Of a stretch of 25,199 nucleotides of DNA, positions 23,601-25,199 are shown in pieces. How positions within the stretch are numbered: the first letter of the stretch is position 1; each line of letters starts with the position of its first letter. The notes under the pieces are model-generated. The model searched no databases. It was given only the letters and a program-made list of their open reading frames with translations, and was not told the origin of the DNA. Source of the DNA: an uncultured Prevotella sp. (GTDB lineage Bacteria > Bacteroidota > Bacteroidia > Bacteroidales > Bacteroidaceae); the NCBI GenBank assembly GCA_900539625.1, contig UQCW01000041.1, positions 1-25,199 of the forward strand, given 5' to 3'. Made by a program: the position numbers and the translations under genes.

Positions 23601-24343
23601 CGCCACTTTGCCCCATCAACACGTTGATGACCCACGGGTTCATCCTCTCCAATTTCGGCAACGTGTCTAAGGATATGAGCTACAATGGCGTGGTGCGCGA
23701 GATGCGTTGCGCCTTTGCTTGCGGTTCGGGCATGGTGGAACTCTACAACGACTATGCGCTGATGAACAGCATCAAGAATGCCAAGGGACAGAAGGGCAAA
23801 CTTTGGAAGGAACTTGCCGACTGCATGGACTGGAAAGAACGAAATGCCGATGTCTTGCCCGACGCACACTGGGTGGGCGGCAATCCTTGGGATGGCACCA
23901 CTGCCAATATTTATGGATGGGGCGCCTGGAACGGTAAGAAGGCCACGCTCGCCTTGCGCAACCCCGACACCAAGGTGCGTACGCTGAAAACGACCCTTCG
24001 CAAGGCGCTCGACATTCCAGCGTATATCAAGACCACAGTGACCCTGAGCAGTTCCTTTGCCGACCAGGTGATTGGTGAGCGCGGTTTGCGTGGCGTGGAA
24101 ATGAATGTGCCCATTGACATCGACAAGGAAATCATCTTCACGTTGCCTGCCTCCACCGTCTTTGTGTTTGAAGGAATTGACAACGGCAACTTCGATTTCC
24201 CCACTACGGGCATTGAAGAGTCGGCAACCGTTGCAGATGGAATTGAAGGCAATGACATTGTCTATGACATGAGTGGCCGCCGCCTCCATACGCCTCGAAA
24301 GGGATTCCCCGTGATTGTTGGAGGAAAGAAGGTCATCAAGTAA
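20609..24343 (+). CDS. Large exported clan GH-D-like glycosidase with F5/8 type C domain
   Basis: I start at 20609 (MMTPYSDIRKK; 20612 is equally possible) because a signal peptide ending GLVAQ follows. The 28 upstream residues of the open frame look like leader DNA. The protein has 1,244 residues: an N-terminal beta-rich region (45-270), a small domain (271-363), an F5/8 type C or CBM32-like domain (about 400-545), a second copy of the small domain (about 598-688) and a TIM-barrel catalytic part (about 755-1090). The barrel has WDDGWDE (813-819), nucleophile candidate D904 in FKFDG and acid/base candidate D969 in WRQENDYG. The 65-residue spacing matches GH36 enzymes. The tail (YDMSGRRL...GFPVIVGGKKVIK) is export-type. 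Alpha-galactosidase-like activity is the best guess; relatives are sometimes annotated as enterotoxin without good reason. No SusC/D pair is adjacent. Confidence 0.72.
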   Translation: MMTPYSDIRKKLIGATICCFIVGGGQGLVAQKVIFPQQQQASTASLVVGDGTYILKNNLLSARFVKDGDKLIFGGCEEMNLKAGTDLFKVVLGDGTSFTSSDMTLVSVEEETLTGKADAVKGSDRFDGKAIKAVFKKDRLNVTWHAVLRDGSHYLRTTLEVTADKDQAMQSITPMLYVVNNKAAKSVPVVVGNTRGAVLASDKIFAGLETPMGVNSTQVANAGMDSFNPKGWNSGSFVWAPGEELPQAIREADLKVDNVSVSPDDVMGARGYVSFRKTGKQTLTFQYTSGNHRLDIVGVDVVDGTGKVLASDYHSGFTGGQKSNNVYTLDIPQTGAYVLRYFVAGTKRSDFSSNGTVTFSQKIAVPVVIYDLIADDLPKASVKAQTLAGETAGSEETVIYDRNDWKVSVDGWNNDNGTGKAEAIIDGDANTYWHSHYDDNTNKAMPHWFMVDMQRSQPVEYVGFVTRQAAVGVNGHIKDYEIWAGDDANKLTKQMAGTLTYSLGEVWVKLPAKINARYVKVVIKSSQNGAVFACVAEFRVASGNPMADVALTRFEVDDEVLRAWTPDTWTAVADADIPSRVKELDEAYPNVLEKKMDVDFIESNGTLTTTFAYASGANRLNIVGVDLLDASNNVIASDYHVGYTGTSKESNTYSLWIPQKGKCTLRMLVSKKNDAMTSSGSITLNYTKVDTLHMLAPTEVPMQGYWRRNTTLKQGKTWNVSSVVGLVAPGQQRRSFLAYSERERAVPWRAMPVYISWYELNINRNNAKGNGGVYGTKGDYTGNMTDAQCADVVKHWKTDFYDKYGKKPVAFVWDDGWDEYGTWTFNGNFPNGFTAEDNLAKQMGAGVGAWLGPVGGYGASGTYRRNYWKGQGGMQLSNDKYYDYFVRCCNDMIEKYDFRFFKFDGISAQFSAVGPDLTDTGLENCEAIISIENDVRKKRPDIFYNTTVGTWASPFWYHVTDATWRQENDYGEIGVGSDREKWITYRDRLVYQNYVQRSPLCPINTLMTHGFILSNFGNVSKDMSYNGVVREMRCAFACGSGMVELYNDYALMNSIKNAKGQKGKLWKELADCMDWKERNADVLPDAHWVGGNPWDGTTANIYGWGAWNGKKATLALRNPDTKVRTLKTTLRKALDIPAYIKTTVTLSSSFADQVIGERGLRGVEMNVPIDIDKEIIFTLPASTVFVFEGIDNGNFDFPTTGIEESATVADGIEGNDIVYDMSGRRLHTPRKGFPVIVGGKKVIK

Positions 24344-24371
24344 GTTCCTGAATATCTGAATAAAATAAAAG

Positions 24372-24427
24372 CTGTCTGTTTCACCTCCTTTGCTGGGGAA
24401 GGGAAATAGACAGTTTTTTTTATTTTG
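24372..24427 (+). terminator. Intrinsic terminator after the glycosidase gene
   Basis: CTGTCTGTTTC (24372-24382) pairs with GAAATAGACAG (24403-24413) with one G-T pair, and an inner CCTCCTT/GGGAAGGG pairing extends it. A run of eight or more Ts follows. It lies 28 bases after the stop codon and is the best intrinsic terminator in the window. Confidence 0.85.
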
Positions 24428-24502
24428 TTGTTGCGGCGCATGTTCGCGCATCTTTTACCATTACTTAACCAGCCAACTTCTTCCCGTACAAAAACTTTTA
24501 CC

Positions 24503-24510
24503 TACTTTTG
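24503..24510 (+). promoter_or_regulatory. Promoter -7 box of the NlpE-like gene
   Basis: TACTTTTG matches TAnnTTTG, 49 bases before the ATG at 24560. The -33 region lacks a good TTTG. A small hairpin (GGCGGAGTTCGCC) lies between box and gene. Confidence 0.5.
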
Positions 24511-24559
24511 TGGCTGCGGCGGAGTTCGCCGTATCAAAAACCTTTTAGAATAGAAACAA

Positions 24560-25018
24560 ATGAAAAAGAATTTGATGGCTTTGGCAGTCGCCTCGATTGC
24601 CTTGACTTTCTCTTGCACTGGCAACAAGACGGCGCAGGAGGCTTCTGAAAACGACTCAACAAACGTTGCCGACAGTGTTTCGGCTGCTAACAGCGAATTG
24701 GATTTGGCAACTGTTGCCGGAACATACGAAGGTGTGCTTCCCGCAGCCGACTGCCCGGGAATTAAAACGGTGCTCACCGTTAATGCCGACAGCACCTACC
24801 AGTTGCGCCAGGATTATATCGACCGCAAGGATGCTCACGACGAGGCAAGCGGCGTTTTGCATGTGCTCGACGGCCGTTTGCTGATGCTTGAACGCCCCTC
24901 AAGCGGTGAACGCTCTTATTATAAGGTGAAGGACGACAGCCATCTGGTCATGACTGATTCTCTCGGCAACGAACCAGAAGGCGAAACGGCTAAGTTCTAT
25001 ATCCTCGAGAAGAAGTGA
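24560..25018 (+). CDS. NlpE-like copper resistance/envelope stress lipoprotein
   Basis: The 152-residue protein has a lipoprotein signal with LTFSC (C19), a 30-residue acidic and serine-rich linker, and a compact domain from about residue 50. That domain begins AGTYEGVLPAADCPGIKTVLTVNADSTYQL, which matches the N-terminal domain of NlpE. E. coli NlpE senses surface contact and envelope stress and has a CxxC near this point; here only one cysteine (DCPG) is present. Bacteroidetes versions are single-domain lipoproteins of unknown role. It has its own promoter candidate and stands alone. Confidence 0.82.
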   Translation: MKKNLMALAVASIALTFSCTGNKTAQEASENDSTNVADSVSAANSELDLATVAGTYEGVLPAADCPGIKTVLTVNADSTYQLRQDYIDRKDAHDEASGVLHVLDGRLLMLERPSSGERSYYKVKDDSHLVMTDSLGNEPEGETAKFYILEKK

Positions 25019-25068
25019 ACTACCGCTGAGCTAAAGACTTAGGGGATGCGTTCCTTGAAAATAATTAG

Positions 25069-25147
25069 GGTGTTCAAAATTCAGAAAAATCTCTGCGCGG
25101 TTTTGAGCCAAATAGCATGGCGGTTGCGCCGCTGCCCCTGAAAGGGG
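25069..25147 (+). repeat. Dispersed repeat, copy C
   Basis: It begins GGTGTTCAAAAT and contains TCTCTGCGCGGTTTTGAGCC and GCCGCTGCCCCTGAAAGG, matching 18311-18387. A hairpin (CCCCTGAAAGGGG) ends it. A further perfect palindrome, GATAGGGGCTTGCCCCTATC, follows at 25160-25179. The window ends before the repeat context is resolved. Confidence 0.85.
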
Positions 25148-25199
25148 CTCATATTCCAGGATAGGGGCTTGCCCCTATCTCTCGTCGCAGCTCATCAAT

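Noticed and set aside
22517..24451. 644-residue open frame on the minus strand opposite the glycosidase
   Set aside because: It has no recognisable motif and mirrors the codon bias of the plus-strand gene, which has clear domains and a signal peptide.

Overview
The window looks like a chromosomal segment of a Bacteroidales bacterium, most likely Prevotellaceae (Prevotella, Segatella or a close relative). The clues are TAnnTTTG-type -7 promoter boxes, almost no Shine-Dalgarno sequences, a flavodoxin/DUF2023 gene pair, an AAA ATPase of a Bacteroidales type, and several exported proteins that end in a short Bacteroidetes C-terminal tail (YxLxGR...G-hydrophobic-K). Identifications come from reading motifs by eye; no database search was run.

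Layout. Positions 275-5061 (minus strand) hold a Kdo/WaaP-like kinase, a membrane-anchored nucleotide-sugar dehydratase of the CapD/PglF type and an AAA ATPase with an altered P-loop. The spacers between them are rich in repeats and include a 187-bp foldback, MITE-like element. Positions 5517-6014 are a scar: a 22-bp tandem array of GCGGCCGC units, a histidine kinase fragment, and the remains of an exported protein. Positions 6021-18074 (plus strand) form a 12-kb redox and hydrolase island: flavodoxin-like lipoprotein, Cys-nucleophile alpha/beta hydrolase, cupin-CMD-CMD protein, broken iron alcohol dehydrogenase, frameshifted hydrolase, exported aldo/keto reductase, lipoprotein hydrolase, intact iron alcohol dehydrogenase, FMN-reductase-like lipoprotein, a second exported aldo/keto reductase, a cytosolic aldo/keto reductase and an AraC-type regulator. 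Next, on the minus strand, come fldA and its DUF2023 partner (18593-19496). A repeat-rich spacer of about 1.1 kb follows. The right end holds a large exported clan GH-D-like glycosidase (20609-24343) and an NlpE-like lipoprotein (24560-25018).

How the genes may work together. YqhD-type alcohol dehydrogenase, DkgA-type aldo/keto reductases and an AraC regulator recall the E. coli YqhC-YqhD-DkgA aldehyde-response set. Here most members carry signal peptides or lipoboxes, so the inferred role is reductive or hydrolytic handling of a reactive carbonyl, quinone or ester, largely in the cell envelope. Several members are duplicated, frameshifted or chimeric, so the island is being remodelled.

A second theme is intergenic repeats. 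Several otherwise different elements share the terminal 12-mer GGTGTTCAAAAT. One supplies the stop codon of the kinase gene, and another forms a 74-nt foldback at the predicted start of the fldA mRNA.
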